In this document: positions 19,346 through 29,849 of the stretch, one piece after another
Position numbering within the stretch: position 1 is the stretch's first letter
How the letters are laid out: the number at the start of each line of letters is the position of its first letter
NCBI RefSeq assembly: GCF_007556815.1
Contig: NZ_CP041745.1
Coordinates: 3,635,001-3,699,000 of the forward strand
Reading direction: 5' to 3'
Source: Paraburkholderia megapolitana
Lineage (GTDB): Bacteria > Pseudomonadota > Gammaproteobacteria > Burkholderiales > Burkholderiaceae
DNA: 64,000 nt
The notes under the pieces: model-generated
The model's input: only the letters and a program-made list of their open reading frames with translations
What the model was told of the DNA's origin: nothing
Database searches by the model: none
Translations under genes and position numbers: made by a program

Positions 19346-20164
19346 ATGCCCAACGCTACCTCTACGCCGCCCTTCATTGCCGTCGTCCCCGCGCGACTTG
19401 CGTCGACGCGTCTGCCTAACAAGCCGCTCGCGGACATCGGCGGCAAACCGATGGTCGTGCGCGTGGCCGAACGCGCGCGCGAAGCGGGCGCGCGACAGGT
19501 GCTGATCGCGTCCGACGCACAGGAAGTACTCGATGCCGCGTATGCCCACGGCATCGAAGCGGTGCTTACACGCGCCGATCATCCGTCCGGCACCGATCGT
19601 CTCGCGGAAGTCGCCACGCAGTTCGGCTGGAGCGACGACACGATCATCGTCAACGTGCAGGGCGACGAACCGCTGATCGATCCCGCACTGGTGCGCGGTG
19701 TGGCTTCACATCTCGCCGCGAGTGACGGATGCGCGATCGCCACGGCCGCGCATCCGATTCACGACCCCGCTGAAATCTTCAGCCCCCACGTCGTCAAGGT
19801 CGTGCCCGATGCGCGTGGCGTGGCACTGTACTTCTCGCGCGCACCGATCCCGTGGGCACGCGACGCGTGGCAATCGCACTGGCCCGATCTCTCGGCAATG
19901 CCCGCGCCGCCTGCGCCGGCTGTGGTCTACCGGCATATCGGGTTGTATGCGTATCGCGCGAAATTCCTGCGCACCTACCCGTCGCTCACGCTATCGCCGA
20001 TCGAACAGGTCGAAGCGCTCGAACAGTTGCGTGCGATGTGGCACGGCGAACGGATCGCGGTGCTGATCACGCAGGACGTACCGCTGCCGGGCGTCGACAC
20101 CCCGGCCGACCTGGCCCGCGTACGCGAGCTATTCGCCTCGGGCGTCGAAAAACCCATGGCATAA
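19346..20164 (+). CDS. kdsB: 3-deoxy-manno-octulosonate cytidylyltransferase
   Basis: 272-residue cytoplasmic enzyme that makes CMP-Kdo from CTP and Kdo for the lipopolysaccharide core. [20 protein letters not shown] near the N-terminus is the nucleotide-binding signature. [11 protein letters not shown] and [13 protein letters not shown] are the other hallmark blocks, and [17 protein letters not shown] is the family C-terminal segment. Length is slightly above the E. coli enzyme (248). It follows the Trm112 gene by 147 bases in the same direction. Confidence 0.95.
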   Translation: MPNATSTPPFIAVVPARLASTRLPNKPLADIGGKPMVVRVAERAREAGARQVLIASDAQEVLDAAYAHGIEAVLTRADHPSGTDRLAEVATQFGWSDDTIIVNVQGDEPLIDPALVRGVASHLAASDGCAIATAAHPIHDPAEIFSPHVVKVVPDARGVALYFSRAPIPWARDAWQSHWPDLSAMPAPPAPAVVYRHIGLYAYRAKFLRTYPSLTLSPIEQVEALEQLRAMWHGERIAVLITQDVPLPGVDTPADLARVRELFASGVEKPMA

Positions 20165-20416
20165 TCGGGCGGTTGCGCGACCCATCCGGTAATCGTCGTT
20201 CGTTCGGCTTTCGCACTGCCTGCCGTACCGTGCCCCGTCTTGCAGCGCCGCCCGTTTCACACGAAGCGATGCGTGCTGCGCGAGACGTGCCGTTAACGGT
20301 TCGATAAAAGCCCAATGCCGCTTGCCCCGCAATTCACGAACAAAACGAGCGGATGCGCTCACGCCGCGCAGTCCGCTCGGGCCGCTCAAGCGATAGGCCG
20401 CACAGAATTCACATAG

Positions 20417-21094
<678 letters not shown>

Positions 21095-21129
21095 CGCGGC
21101 GGCCGCGCATCGAGCGGCTGTCGCGCGTG

Positions 21130-21160
21130 CGCCGCCGGCTTCGTGCCCGCGGCGTTTTTT
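21130..21160 (+). terminator. Intrinsic terminator of adk
   Basis: A ten-pair G+C-rich stem with one mismatch (21130-21139 with 21145-21154) around a 5-base loop, followed directly by TTTTTT at 21155-21160. It begins 35 bases after the adk stop. Confidence 0.85.
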
Positions 21161-21271
21161 CTTTGAGGTGCTGGTGTGAGGTCACGGCAAACGTTGCTGC
21201 CGCATGCCGGCAGCAGGCCACGAGCCCCCTCATACGACTGCCCATGAGGCATATACAAAGGAGAGAGCAAG

Positions 21272-22030
21272 ATGGAGATTCGTGACAACGTATTCCTGAT
21301 CACCGGCGGTGCATCGGGCCTCGGCGCGGCAACGGCGCGCCTGTTCGTCGCACAGGGCGGCAAGGTCGTGCTCGCCGATCTGAACGAAGCGGCAGGTACC
21401 GCGCTCGCCCAGGAACTCGGCGGTGTGTTCGTCAAATGCGACGTAACCCGTGAAGACGACGCGATCCAGGCCGTCGAAGCCGCGACGAAGCTCGGCACGC
21501 TGCGCGGCCTCGTCAATTGCGCGGGTGTCGCACCGGCGGTGAAAACCGTCGGCAAGGACGGTCCGCATCCGCTCGACTCGTTCTCGCGCACCATTGCGAT
21601 CAACCTGATCGGCACATTCAATACGACGCGGCTCGCGGCTGCGGCGATGTCGAAGAACGAACCGAACGCGAACGGTGAGCGCGGTGTGGTGGTGAACACG
21701 GCATCGGTGGCGGCATTCGACGGGCAGATCGGGCAAGCGGCGTATGCGGCATCGAAGGCGGGTGTGGCGGGCATGACGCTGCCGCTCGCACGCGACCTCG
21801 CGCGCAACGCGATCCGCGTGATGACGATTGCGCCGGGTATCTTCGAAACGCCGATGCTGCTCGGCATGCCGCAGGAAGTGCAGGATGCGCTCGGCGCGAT
21901 GGTGCCGTTTCCTTCGCGTCTCGGCAAACCGGATGAGTACGCGATGCTCGTCAAGCAGATCTTCGACAATCCGATGCTGAATGGCGAAGTGATTCGCCTC
22001 GACGGCGCGATCCGGATGCAGCCGAAGTAA
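21272..22030 (+). CDS. SDR-family dehydrogenase (3-hydroxyacyl-CoA dehydrogenase type II-like)
   Basis: 252-residue short-chain dehydrogenase. [11 protein letters not shown] (about 11-21) is the NAD-binding glycine motif, NCAG follows near residue 89, and YAASKAG carries the catalytic Tyr/Lys. The sequence [20 protein letters not shown] and the late [16 protein letters not shown] resemble the HSD17B10/type-II 3-hydroxyacyl-CoA dehydrogenases of beta-oxidation. GGAGAGAG precedes the ATG. It is monocistronic between two terminators. The NAD-dependent SDR call is firm; the acyl-CoA substrate is a family inference. Confidence 0.85.
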   Translation: MEIRDNVFLITGGASGLGAATARLFVAQGGKVVLADLNEAAGTALAQELGGVFVKCDVTREDDAIQAVEAATKLGTLRGLVNCAGVAPAVKTVGKDGPHPLDSFSRTIAINLIGTFNTTRLAAAAMSKNEPNANGERGVVVNTASVAAFDGQIGQAAYAASKAGVAGMTLPLARDLARNAIRVMTIAPGIFETPMLLGMPQEVQDALGAMVPFPSRLGKPDEYAMLVKQIFDNPMLNGEVIRLDGAIRMQPK

Positions 22031-22101
22031 CTGACGCACGTGCGCGCGGCACCGGCTTCCGGGCGCTGCGCGAAGCGTTGTCCGTCGGCCTGCGCAACAA
22101 A

Positions 22102-22131
22102 AAACGCCAGCGATACGTATCGCTGGCGTTT
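22102..22131. terminator. Bidirectional terminator, perfect 30-base palindrome
   Basis: Two exact 15-base arms (AAACGCCAGCGATAC and its complement) meet with no spacer; runs of A before and T after make it work for both the SDR gene (+) and the SirB1 gene (-). Confidence 0.85.
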
Positions 22132-22177
22132 CTTTTACCGCGTCCGAACGACGTATCGTTCGCCGCGCGTCAATCCG

Positions 22178-23035
22178 TCAATCGCGGTCGTTGTGCTGTT
22201 GCTGTGTGCGTTGCCGCAGTTCGTGCAGTTGCGCTTCGACCACCGTCGCATCCTCCGCGTCCGGCCGATCTTCCAGATAGTGTTCGAGGTCTTCGAGCGC
22301 GGGCCGCAGATAATCGAGTCGCGCATACGCGAAGCCGCGGTCGCGCACTTCCTCGATGCTGCCCGGCAGCAAGATGACGAGCCGCTGCTGCACGGCGAGC
22401 AGCCGCTGCCACCGTTCGGTCTGCAGATACGTCGATTTCAGGTTGCGCAGCATCCGCGCGACGATCTCGCGGCGCGTTGCCGGTTGCAGCAGCATGCGCA
22501 GCGCCCGGCCAACCGATTCGCCCGCCTTCGCCACGTACGGTTCGAGCATGTCGACCATCTCGGATTCGCTCAGCGAATTGCCCGAAATCGGATCGAGCAT
22601 CATTTCGCCTTCGGGCATCGTGACGCGCAGCAGGAAATGCCCGGGAAACGATACGCCGCGTGCCGGGATGCCAACCTGCTCGGCCATCTCCAGGTACAAC
22701 ACTGCAAGCGAAATCGGCACACCACGCCGACGCTTGAGCACCATGTTCAGGTGGCTGTTGTCCGGATCGTAGTAGTCGTTCAGATTGCTCGCAAAGCCCA
22801 GCTCGCGAAAGAAGAACCGGTTCAGGATGCCGACGCGTTGCTTGATGTCGGCATCGTCGGGCATGCGGCGTTTCAGACGTACCGCGAGTTCGTCGATTTC
22901 GGCGAGGATGCCCTGCAGATCGACGTCGGGATAAGCGTCCTGGGCCAGCGACAGTGCCGCTTCGGTCAGCGGCAGACTGTCGTCCTCCGCGACGAGTGTG
23001 CTGAAATAATCGAGAACCCGCGTCGTCGTGATCAC
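22178..23035 (-). CDS. SirB1/transglutaminase-like TPR protein
   Basis: 285 residues from a GTG at 23035. The transglutaminase-like fold region holds LKRRRGVPISLAVLYLEMAEQVG and GVSFPGHFLLRV, then DPISGNSLSESEM. A helical repeat tail (VQQRLVILLPGSIEEVRDRGFAYARL) follows. SirB1-type proteins are widespread in proteobacteria, without a settled biochemical role. The start overlaps the murJ stop by four bases (GTGA), so it is translationally coupled to murJ. A longer open frame continuing upstream to 23782 lies inside murJ and is not coding. Confidence 0.85.
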   Translation of the reverse strand: MITTTRVLDYFSTLVAEDDSLPLTEAALSLAQDAYPDVDLQGILAEIDELAVRLKRRMPDDADIKQRVGILNRFFFRELGFASNLNDYYDPDNSHLNMVLKRRRGVPISLAVLYLEMAEQVGIPARGVSFPGHFLLRVTMPEGEMMLDPISGNSLSESEMVDMLEPYVAKAGESVGRALRMLLQPATRREIVARMLRNLKSTYLQTERWQRLLAVQQRLVILLPGSIEEVRDRGFAYARLDYLRPALEDLEHYLEDRPDAEDATVVEAQLHELRQRTQQQHNDRD

Positions 23036-24582
23036 TTCGCTCGCCTTCTGAAATACGCGTACTTGAAACCCATGAGCCAGAGCATACCGAAATATAGCGC
23101 CGCGAACAGCACGAGGCACGCGCCGAGCAGCGCGATCCGCGCGAGCGGCTCGGCATGCAGGCCGATCCAGTCGAAATTCACCGCGAACCAGTGCATCGTC
23201 CCGGCCAGCACGAGACACGCGCCGATCAGTTGCGCGAAAAACACCGTCCAGCCGCGCGACGGCATATAGATACCGCGCCGGCGCAGCATGAAGAACAGCA
23301 AGCCCGCGTTCATGCACGAACCGAGGCCGATGCTGAGCGTGAGGCCCGCGTGCGCGAAGATCGGCACGAAGATGTAGTTGCTGATCTGCGTCGCGATCAG
23401 CACGGCGACCGCGATTTTCACCGGTGTCTTGATGTCCTGCTTCGCATAGAAGCCAGGCGCGAGAATCTTGATGAGGATCAGCCCGATCAACCCGACACCG
23501 TAGGCGGACAGCGCGCGGCCGACCATCACCACGGCGTTGGCGTCGAACTTGCCGTAGTGGAACAGCGTGGCGGTGAGCGGTTCGGCGAAGAAGAACAGTG
23601 CGACCGCGCTGGGCGCGGCAAGCAGGAACGTCACGCGCAGGCCCCAGTCGAGCAGCGACGAATATTCGTGCGGATCGGCGTCGACGTGCGCCTTCGACAG
23701 GCTCGGCAGCAGGATCGTGCCGAGCGCGACACCGAGCAGCGCCGTCGGGAATTCCATCAGCCGGTCGGCGTAATTGATCCACGATACGGCGCCGGGCCCG
23801 ATACGCGAGGCGATGTTCGTGTTGATGATCAGGCTGATCTGCGCGACGGATACGGCGAACATCGCGGGCAGCATCTTCGCGAGCACGCGCTTCACGCCGC
23901 GATGCGCCAGCGCTTTCAGCGGGTTCAGGCCGATGCGCGGCAGCATGTCGATCTTCTTCAACCCCGGCAACTGCACGAGGAATTGCAGCACACCGCCCGC
24001 GATCACCGCCCAGGCGAGCGCATAGACCGGTTTTTGCAGATGCGGCGCGACGAACACGGCCGCGACGATGAACGCGACGTTCAGCAGCACCGGCGCGAAT
24101 GCCGGCAGCGAAAAGTTCTTGTAGGTGTTGAGCACGCCCGACGCCAGCGACGTCAGCGAAATGAACACGATGTACGGGAACATGATCCGCGTCATCGATA
24201 CGGCGAGCGGGTAAGCCTGGCCGTCGGCGCGCAGGCCCGACGCGACCACGAACACGACGAACGACGCACCGAAAATGCCCAGCACCGACAACACGGCCAG
24301 TACCCAGGCCAGCACGGTCGAGGTCGCGTCGACCAGTGCCTTGGTCGCGTCGTGGCCCTGCTGGTTCTTGAATTCGGCGAGGATCGGCACGAACGCCTGC
24401 GAGAACGCGCCCTCGGCGGAAATGCGGCGCAGCAGGTTGGGAATGCGGAAGGCGACGTAGAACGCGTCGGTGTATTGGCTGGCGCCGAACGCACGGGCGA
24501 TCAGCGTTTCGCGGGCCAGTCCGGTCACGCGCGACAGCAGCGTGAAGCCGCTGACCGTCAGCAGGGCTCGGAATAGATTCAT
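23032..24582 (-). CDS. murJ: Lipid II flippase MurJ
   Basis: 516-residue polytopic inner-membrane protein of the MOP/MVF family that moves lipid II across the membrane for peptidoglycan synthesis. It opens MNLFRALLTVSGFTLLSRVTG, and RRISAEGAFSQAFVPILAEF, with the conserved acidic and basic residues, follows near residue 45. About 14 hydrophobic helices can be counted. The start at 24582 matches the family; the open frame to 24675 adds nothing conserved. It is divergent from rpsT and coupled to the SirB1 gene, the normal beta-proteobacterial arrangement. Confidence 0.95.
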   Translation of the reverse strand: MNLFRALLTVSGFTLLSRVTGLARETLIARAFGASQYTDAFYVAFRIPNLLRRISAEGAFSQAFVPILAEFKNQQGHDATKALVDATSTVLAWVLAVLSVLGIFGASFVVFVVASGLRADGQAYPLAVSMTRIMFPYIVFISLTSLASGVLNTYKNFSLPAFAPVLLNVAFIVAAVFVAPHLQKPVYALAWAVIAGGVLQFLVQLPGLKKIDMLPRIGLNPLKALAHRGVKRVLAKMLPAMFAVSVAQISLIINTNIASRIGPGAVSWINYADRLMEFPTALLGVALGTILLPSLSKAHVDADPHEYSSLLDWGLRVTFLLAAPSAVALFFFAEPLTATLFHYGKFDANAVVMVGRALSAYGVGLIGLILIKILAPGFYAKQDIKTPVKIAVAVLIATQISNYIFVPIFAHAGLTLSIGLGSCMNAGLLFFMLRRRGIYMPSRGWTVFFAQLIGACLVLAGTMHWFAVNFDWIGLHAEPLARIALLGACLVLFAALYFGMLWLMGFKYAYFRRRAK

Positions 24583-24763
24583 GGGGCGCTCATTATACGG
24601 GTGCCGGACCACCGAACGGGCGTTCGGCAGATAGAACGCTTCGGACCGGTTTGCGCGGCAGTCGTTCGACGGCACGGGATTTCCGCCTGCGCCGGGCCAG
24701 CCGGGCGCCGGTTGTGCCCCTTTAGGCCGGCGGCGCCCCGTGTGGCCGGGCCAACCGTTTCGT

Positions 24764-24793
24764 TTGCCACATGCCTGATTTTGTTGCTATAAT
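24764..24793 (+). promoter_or_regulatory. Probable sigma-70 promoter of rpsT
   Basis: TTGCCA (24764-24769) and a consensus TATAAT (24788-24793) are separated by 18 bases. Transcription from about 24800 would give a leader of some 185 bases before the rpsT start. Confidence 0.7.
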
Positions 24794-24889
24794 CGCCGGT
24801 TTCGAAGCTTGCTCGGCTGTCGGGCTGCTGCGCGGGCCGTAGAAACAGGCCGATTTCGCGTAGACCGTCGTCGAATTTTATTTTTTGCG

Positions 24890-24913
24890 CCTCTGGGCAA
24901 TCGCTTCCAGAGG
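24890..24913 (+). promoter_or_regulatory. Hairpin in the rpsT leader
   Basis: CCTCTGG (24890-24896) pairs with CCAGAGG (24907-24913) around ten bases, directly after a T-rich stretch. In E. coli, S20 represses its own translation; whether this stem takes part in such control is only a possibility. Confidence 0.35.
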
Positions 24914-24985
24914 TCGGATCAAAAGCAGCGCCCGGCCACCCTTTCAGGTCAGGCTCTGGAAACAGGAACAGGATAAGGAACCGTC

Positions 24986-25264
24986 ATGGCTAACACCGCA
25001 CAAGCACGTAAGCGCGCCCGCCAGGCCGCCAAGGCCAACTCGCACAACTCGGCGCTGCGCTCGAAGTTCCGCACCGCCATCAAGGCTGTTCGCAAGGCAA
25101 TCGAAGCCGGCGACAAGGCCAAGGCCGCTGAAATTTTCCAGGCATCGTCGAAGACCATCGACATCATTGCCGACAAGAAAATCGTTCACAAGAACAAGGC
25201 CGCTCGCCATAAGAGCCGCCTCGCTGCAGCCCTCAAGGGCCTGCAAGCGCCCGCAGCACAGTAA
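24986..25264 (+). CDS. rpsT: 30S ribosomal protein S20
   Basis: 92-residue, strongly basic helical protein. [34 protein letters not shown] sequence and [18 protein letters not shown] at the end are unmistakable for S20, which binds 16S rRNA early in 30S assembly. AAGGAA precedes the ATG. It is divergent from murJ, has its own strong promoter, and is followed by a classic terminator. Confidence 0.97.
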   Translation: MANTAQARKRARQAAKANSHNSALRSKFRTAIKAVRKAIEAGDKAKAAEIFQASSKTIDIIADKKIVHKNKAARHKSRLAAALKGLQAPAAQ

Positions 25265-25314
25265 TCCTGGCAGGTCCGCGACAGCGGACCGCCTCCTGTT
25301 TCCGCTGCGTCATT

Positions 25315-25339
25315 AAAGCCCGCTTTGGCGGGCTTTTTT
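25315..25339 (+). terminator. Intrinsic terminator of rpsT
   Basis: AAAGCCCGC / GCGGGCTTT stem (25315-25323 with 25328-25336), loop TTTG, and TTTTTT at 25334-25339. Confidence 0.9.
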
Positions 25340-25382
25340 GTTTGCCCGGCGGTGTGACGCAGCATGACGTCAATGCGTAAAA

Positions 25383-25402
25383 AAACCCGCTGAGGCGGGT
25401 TT
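25383..25402. terminator. Second terminator, bidirectional
   Basis: AAACCCGC / GCGGGTTT stem (25383-25390 with 25395-25402) with flanking A- and T-runs. It backs up the rpsT terminator and ends the convergent DUF3579 gene. Confidence 0.8.
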
Positions 25403-25441
25403 TTCCAATGACACCACTTTTGCTGCACCGTTGCTGCACAC

Positions 25442-25777
25442 CTACCCGGCCGCACCCTTGCGCGTACCGTGCTCAGGCGGCAACTCACAGGCCTCCGTCA
25501 CGACAAGGTCGTTGTCCTTCGCAAAGTTCAGCACGAAATCGAAGGCCATCGGTTCGATGTCGCGCAAACGCGAGTCGAGGATCACGCACTTCAGATTGCC
25601 GAGCATCGTAGGACGCACGTACAGCGAGTACTGCAGTCTGGCATTCGGCCCTTTCGCACCCGGCCCGAAACACGACATCACGCCAGCGAGTCGCTCCGAC
25701 CAGTCGCTCGGCCGAAACGTCTTTCCGCTGTGCGTAATGCCTTGGATGAAATACTCGGTTGGGGGTGCTTCGGCCAT
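25442..25777 (-). CDS. DUF3579 domain protein
   Basis: 111-residue cytoplasmic protein starting MAEAPPTEYFIQGITHSG; the ATG at 25777 is chosen because the 25 residues upstream are not conserved-looking. TFRPSDWSERLAGVMSCFG and YVRPTMLGNLKCVILDSRLRD are typical of DUF3579, a beta-proteobacterial family with no known function. It lies between rpsT (convergent) and argF (divergent), its usual place in Burkholderiales. Confidence 0.8.
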   Translation of the reverse strand: MAEAPPTEYFIQGITHSGKTFRPSDWSERLAGVMSCFGPGAKGPNARLQYSLYVRPTMLGNLKCVILDSRLRDIEPMAFDFVLNFAKDNDLVVTEACELPPEHGTRKGAAG

Positions 25778-26215
25778 GTAGATTACCTGTTGACTGCCCG
25801 GCAAAGCGCCGGCTAACGCCGCTGCGTGTGTGATTGCGCGAACACGCTGCACACAGCCCGCAGTACGTGCCGCCAGGTGCTACAGGCAGCCTTAAGACGG
25901 CCGGGGCAGCGACCACGACAGCGACCGTAACGGTGCATCGCAAGGAAAGCGTGCCGGGTGTGCGACCCGCGTTCCGACAAGCAGCGAACCTGCTGGCCGG
26001 ACTTCAGAAAACCGCGCAATTATAGCGCAGCGGACCTCTTTCCGCACTGCACACAGACCGTTCCGCCCCGCTTGAATGACGTCCTGCCGCGCCCAGACGG
26101 CTCTCGCGGCCGGCTCGTCAAACGGAGCAAAATCCTTTATGCTGCATCGAGTTACCACAAACGACGGCGGCGCCGTCCGGCACTTTCGCCGGGTCAGTCC
26201 GCCGTATTTGTTTTT
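25778..26215. other. Divergent spacer between DUF3579 gene and argF
   Basis: 438 bases with no gene I can support; the argF frame is open back to 25958, but that part is not ArgF-like. Both neighbours must have promoters here. TTTATGCT around 26136-26143 could be a weak -10 for argF. I see no arginine-operator-like palindrome and no leader peptide with Arg codons. Confidence 0.5.
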
Positions 26216-27145
26216 ATGACCGCCAAGAAAATTCGTCACTATCTGCAGTTCAAGGATTTCTCGCTGGATGACTACGAGTACGTGCTCGAACGCGCACGCA
26301 TCCTGAAACGCAAATTCAAGAACTACGAGACGTATCATCCGCTGCACGACCGCACGCTCGCGATGATCTTCGAGAAGAACTCGACGCGCACGCGCCTGTC
26401 GTTCGAAGCGGGCATCTTCCAGCTCGGCGGTCACGCGGTGTTCATGAGCACGCGCGACACGCAGCTCGGGCGCGGCGAACCGATCGAAGACGCGGCCCAG
26501 GTCATCTCGCGGATGGTCGACATCATCATGATCCGCACGTTCGGCCAGGACATTCTCCAGCGCTTTGCCGACAACTCGCGCGTGCCGGTCATCAACGGTC
26601 TGACCAACGAATATCATCCGTGTCAGGTGCTGGCGGATATCTTCACGTACTACGAGCATCGCGGGCCGATTCGCGGCAAGACGGTCGCGTGGGTCGGCGA
26701 CGCCAACAACATGCTCTACACGTGGATCGAAGCCGCTCAGATTCTCGGCTTCAAGCTGCAATTGTCCACGCCGCCCGGCTACAAGCTCGACCACGGGCTG
26801 GTTTCAGCGGATAGCGCGCCGTTCTACAAGGAATTCGACGATCCGGACGAAGCCTGCGCGGGCGCCGATCTCGTCACCACCGACGTCTGGACCAGCATGG
26901 GTTTCGAAGCGGAAAACGAAGTGCGCAAGAAAGCCTTCGCGGACTGGTGCGTGGACGCGGACATGATGGCGCGCGCGCGCCCCGATGCACTCTTCATGCA
27001 TTGCCTGCCGGCACACCGCGGCGAAGAAGTCAGCGCGGAAGTGATCGATGGGCCGCAAAGCGTGGTGTGGGACGAGGCGGAAAACCGCCTGCACGTGCAG
27101 AAAGCGCTGATGGAATTTCTGCTGCTCGGCAAGCTGAATCACTGA
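26216..27145 (+). CDS. argF: Ornithine carbamoyltransferase
   Basis: 309-residue cytoplasmic enzyme joining ornithine and carbamoyl phosphate to citrulline in arginine synthesis. STRTR near residue 55 binds carbamoyl phosphate, HPCQ lies in the middle, and MHCLPAHRGEEVS near 270 carries the ornithine-site Cys. Length is normal for an anabolic enzyme. The start at 26216 (MTAKKIRHYLQF) fits the family. No other arg genes lie beside it. Confidence 0.95.
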   Translation: MTAKKIRHYLQFKDFSLDDYEYVLERARILKRKFKNYETYHPLHDRTLAMIFEKNSTRTRLSFEAGIFQLGGHAVFMSTRDTQLGRGEPIEDAAQVISRMVDIIMIRTFGQDILQRFADNSRVPVINGLTNEYHPCQVLADIFTYYEHRGPIRGKTVAWVGDANNMLYTWIEAAQILGFKLQLSTPPGYKLDHGLVSADSAPFYKEFDDPDEACAGADLVTTDVWTSMGFEAENEVRKKAFADWCVDADMMARARPDALFMHCLPAHRGEEVSAEVIDGPQSVVWDEAENRLHVQKALMEFLLLGKLNH

Positions 27146-27237
27146 GCCGTACGCGCTATTCCAGGCCGGGTGGCCAAACGGCTTTCAGGTTCGAAACGTA
27201 CCTGGAAAGACCGCGAGGTCGCTTCGCACGCAGAGCA

Positions 27238-28275
27238 TCAGAGACACACCGGTTCCATTTCAAGCTCCACGTCGAAGCGGCGCAGCACATCCTCGCGGAT
27301 CGCGCGGGCCAGCGCGAGCACCTCGGCGCCAGTCGCGCCGCCGCGATTCACCAGCACGAGCGCTTGTCGCTCGTGCACGGCGGCCGCGCCAACGGCCCGG
27401 CCTTTCCAGCCGCACTGATCGATCAGCCATCCAGCCGCCAGCTTCACGCTGCCGTCGGGTTGCGGGTAGGACACCACCTCCGGCTCGCGCGCCTTCAATG
27501 CGGCAAAGCGCGCGGCATCGATGACCGGGTTCTTGAAGAAGCTGCCTGCATTTCCCAGTACCGACGGGTCGGGGAGTTTTGCGCGGCGTACCGCCACCAC
27601 CGCATCGAAGATCGCTCGCGCATCCGGTGCATCGGCCTGTTGCTGGACAGCGAGTTGTCGCGCGAGATCGGCGTAGGCGGCGCGCGGCGTCCAGGCTTTC
27701 GGCAACCTGAACGTTACCGATGCGATAGCAAAACGGTCCCGCCCTTCCTGCTTGAAAAAACTGTCGCGATACCCGAACCGGCACGCGGCGGCGTCCATTT
27801 CGACGATATCGCCGGTGGCGAGATCCACCGCGCGCAGCGAGGCGAAGCGCTCAGCCATCTCGAGCCCATACGCACCGATGTTCTGGATCGGCGCCGCACC
27901 GACGGTACCCGGAATCAACGCCAGGTTTTCGAGGCCGGGCAGCCCGTGGTCGAGTGTCCACGCGACGAACGCGTGCCAGTTCTCGCCGGCTGCAGCTTCG
28001 ACGTACCATGCATCGCTTTCTTCGCGAATTACCCGACGCCCCTGCAATGCGACGAGCAGCACCAGGCCGTCGAAATCGCCGGTCAATACCAGGTTGCTGC
28101 CGCCGCCCAGCACGAGCCGGCGCAGCCCCACCGCCCGCGGGTCGCGCACGGCCGCCGCGAACTGCGCTTCATGCTCGATCCGGCACGCGAAGCGCGCGCG
28201 CACGTCGAAGCCGAAAGTGTTGTGCGCCCGTAGCGGGTAACCGGCAACGAACGAAGGGGAATCAGGCTGGGGCAT
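27238..28275 (-). CDS. murB: UDP-N-acetylenolpyruvoylglucosamine reductase
   Basis: 345-residue FAD enzyme that reduces enolpyruvyl-UDP-GlcNAc to UDP-MurNAc in peptidoglycan synthesis. [14 protein letters not shown] and [11 protein letters not shown] are the FAD-domain marks, [20 protein letters not shown] the diphosphate site, and [11 protein letters not shown] holds the catalytic Ser. It is the long type I form as in E. coli. The start at 28275 gives the expected N-terminus. It is divergent from yajQ. Confidence 0.95.
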   Translation of the reverse strand: MPQPDSPSFVAGYPLRAHNTFGFDVRARFACRIEHEAQFAAAVRDPRAVGLRRLVLGGGSNLVLTGDFDGLVLLVALQGRRVIREESDAWYVEAAAGENWHAFVAWTLDHGLPGLENLALIPGTVGAAPIQNIGAYGLEMAERFASLRAVDLATGDIVEMDAAACRFGYRDSFFKQEGRDRFAIASVTFRLPKAWTPRAAYADLARQLAVQQQADAPDARAIFDAVVAVRRAKLPDPSVLGNAGSFFKNPVIDAARFAALKAREPEVVSYPQPDGSVKLAAGWLIDQCGWKGRAVGAAAVHERQALVLVNRGGATGAEVLALARAIREDVLRRFDVELEMEPVCL

Positions 28276-28469
28276 TGAAATACACGGGAAGAACGAGGTG
28301 GTCGATCGATCAGGATCGCGCAATGCTTCCATGACATCACTGCATATTGCGCAGCGGCCTTGGGCAAACGAGGTGGCGCCGGTAAAATGACAGCCGGTTC
28401 ATGATTATAGCGAGAGCGTGGTGCGCAGCCCCTGCCGCGCCGCGCACGCAGCACTATTGGGAGAAAGCA

Positions 28470-28955
28470 ATGCCATCGTTTGACGTCGTCAGCGAAGCCA
28501 ACATGATCGAAGTCAAGAACGCGATCGAGCAGTCCAACAAGGAAATTTCCACCCGTTTCGACTTCAAGGGGTCCGATGCCCGTGTCGAGCAGAAAGAGCG
28601 CGAACTGACCGCGTTCGCCGACGACGAATTCAAGCTGGGCCAGGTCAAGGACGTCCTGCTGTCGAAGATGGCCAAGCGCAACGTCGACGTGCGCTTCCTC
28701 GACTACGGCAAGATCGAGAAGATCGGCGGCGACAAGCTCAAGCAGGTCGTCACCGTGAAGAAAGGCGTGTCGGGCGATCTCGCGAAGAAAATCGTCAGGC
28801 TCGTGAAGGACAGCAAGATCAAGGTGCAGGCGAGCATTCAGGGCGATGCGGTGCGCGTGACCGGGACGAAACGCGACGATCTGCAAGGCGTGATCGCGAT
28901 GCTGCGCAAGGATGTCACCGATACGCCGCTCGACTTCAATAACTTTCGCGACTGA
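28470..28955 (+). CDS. YajQ-family nucleotide-binding protein
   Basis: 161-residue cytoplasmic protein of two ferredoxin-like halves. [25 protein letters not shown] start, RFDFKGSD, and [14 protein letters not shown] at the end are diagnostic. Relatives bind nucleotides, tRNA or cyclic-di-GMP and affect virulence regulation in Xanthomonas; the role here is not known. GGGAGAAAG precedes the ATG at 28470, and the open frame upstream is ignored. Single gene, divergent from murB. Confidence 0.93.
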   Translation: MPSFDVVSEANMIEVKNAIEQSNKEISTRFDFKGSDARVEQKERELTAFADDEFKLGQVKDVLLSKMAKRNVDVRFLDYGKIEKIGGDKLKQVVTVKKGVSGDLAKKIVRLVKDSKIKVQASIQGDAVRVTGTKRDDLQGVIAMLRKDVTDTPLDFNNFRD

Positions 28956-29075
28956 GGCGGCTGAGGCATCCCGTGCAGGCGGCGCGGTCAACGTGACCGT
29001 TTAGTCGATGCAACCGCAGCAACCAATGCAGCTAGCGCGCCGGCACGGCAAACAGCGCCGCGCGGCCCGGCTCAT

Positions 29076-29729
29076 TCAGCGGCGACGCTGCTGTTGCTTG
29101 TTACCGCCCGCGCCCTGACCCGCGTCGTCCTTCTTCCCACCGAGCCGGCTTTCCTGCCCCGCCATCAGCTTCGCGATATTGCCGCGGTGACGCCAGATCA
29201 GTAGCGCGCTCATCACGACAATCGCAAGCGTGACGATGCTCGGTCCAAACAGGAAACCATCGTAAAGCGGTGCGAAGATCGCCGCGACCAGCGCCGCCAG
29301 CGACGAATAGCGAAAGAAGAACGCGACGATCACCCACGTCAGCAGCGTGGCGAGACCCAGCAGCGGATTGATTGCGAGCAGCACACCGGCCGCGGTCGCC
29401 ACGCCTTTGCCGCCCTTGAAGCGGAAGTACAGCGGATACAGGTGCCCGAGGAACACAGCGATCGCCGCCAGCGCAACCGCGTCGTCGTCGAGGCCGTAAT
29501 GCGCGCCGAAGCGATCGACGAGCCAGACCGCGAGCCACCCTTTGAACGCATCGCCGACCAGCGTCAGGATCGCCGCTGTCTTGTTGCCGCTGCGCAGCAC
29601 GTTGGTCGCGCCGGGGTTCTTCGAACCGTACGAACGCGGGTCGGCCAGCCCCATGACAGCGCTGACGATCACGGCAAACGACACCGAACCGATCAGATAG
29701 GCCGCGACGGCGACGATCAGGTTTTCCAT
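29076..29729 (-). CDS. plsY: Acyl-phosphate glycerol-3-phosphate acyltransferase
   Basis: 217-residue inner-membrane enzyme that acylates glycerol-3-phosphate to begin phospholipid synthesis. Three family motifs are present: [32 protein letters not shown], and a late hydrophobic segment before GQESRL. About five hydrophobic helices are visible. The C-terminal tail ([19 protein letters not shown]) is hydrophilic and not conserved. The start at 29729 is the family ATG. It lies 120 bases after the ybaK-type gene in the same direction. Confidence 0.94.
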   Translation of the reverse strand: MENLIVAVAAYLIGSVSFAVIVSAVMGLADPRSYGSKNPGATNVLRSGNKTAAILTLVGDAFKGWLAVWLVDRFGAHYGLDDDAVALAAIAVFLGHLYPLYFRFKGGKGVATAAGVLLAINPLLGLATLLTWVIVAFFFRYSSLAALVAAIFAPLYDGFLFGPSIVTLAIVVMSALLIWRHRGNIAKLMAGQESRLGGKKDDAGQGAGGNKQQQRRR

Positions 29730-29849
29730 GTTGGGGCTCTTTTGTCTCTTGGTCTTAGGGGGAAGGCGCCGCCGCTGCACGCGAACACGAGTGCAACGGC
29801 CGCCATTCTACCGAACCGCCACAGCGCTTCACGTCGAGCGTCAACCTGG

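Noticed and set aside
22178..23782. 534-codon frame as a long SirB1 protein
   Set aside because: The extra N-terminal part lies inside murJ in another frame; the GTG at 23035 gives the normal SirB1 length.
23155..24576. 473-codon plus-strand open frame
   Set aside because: Fully antisense to murJ; highly charged, no recognisable domain.
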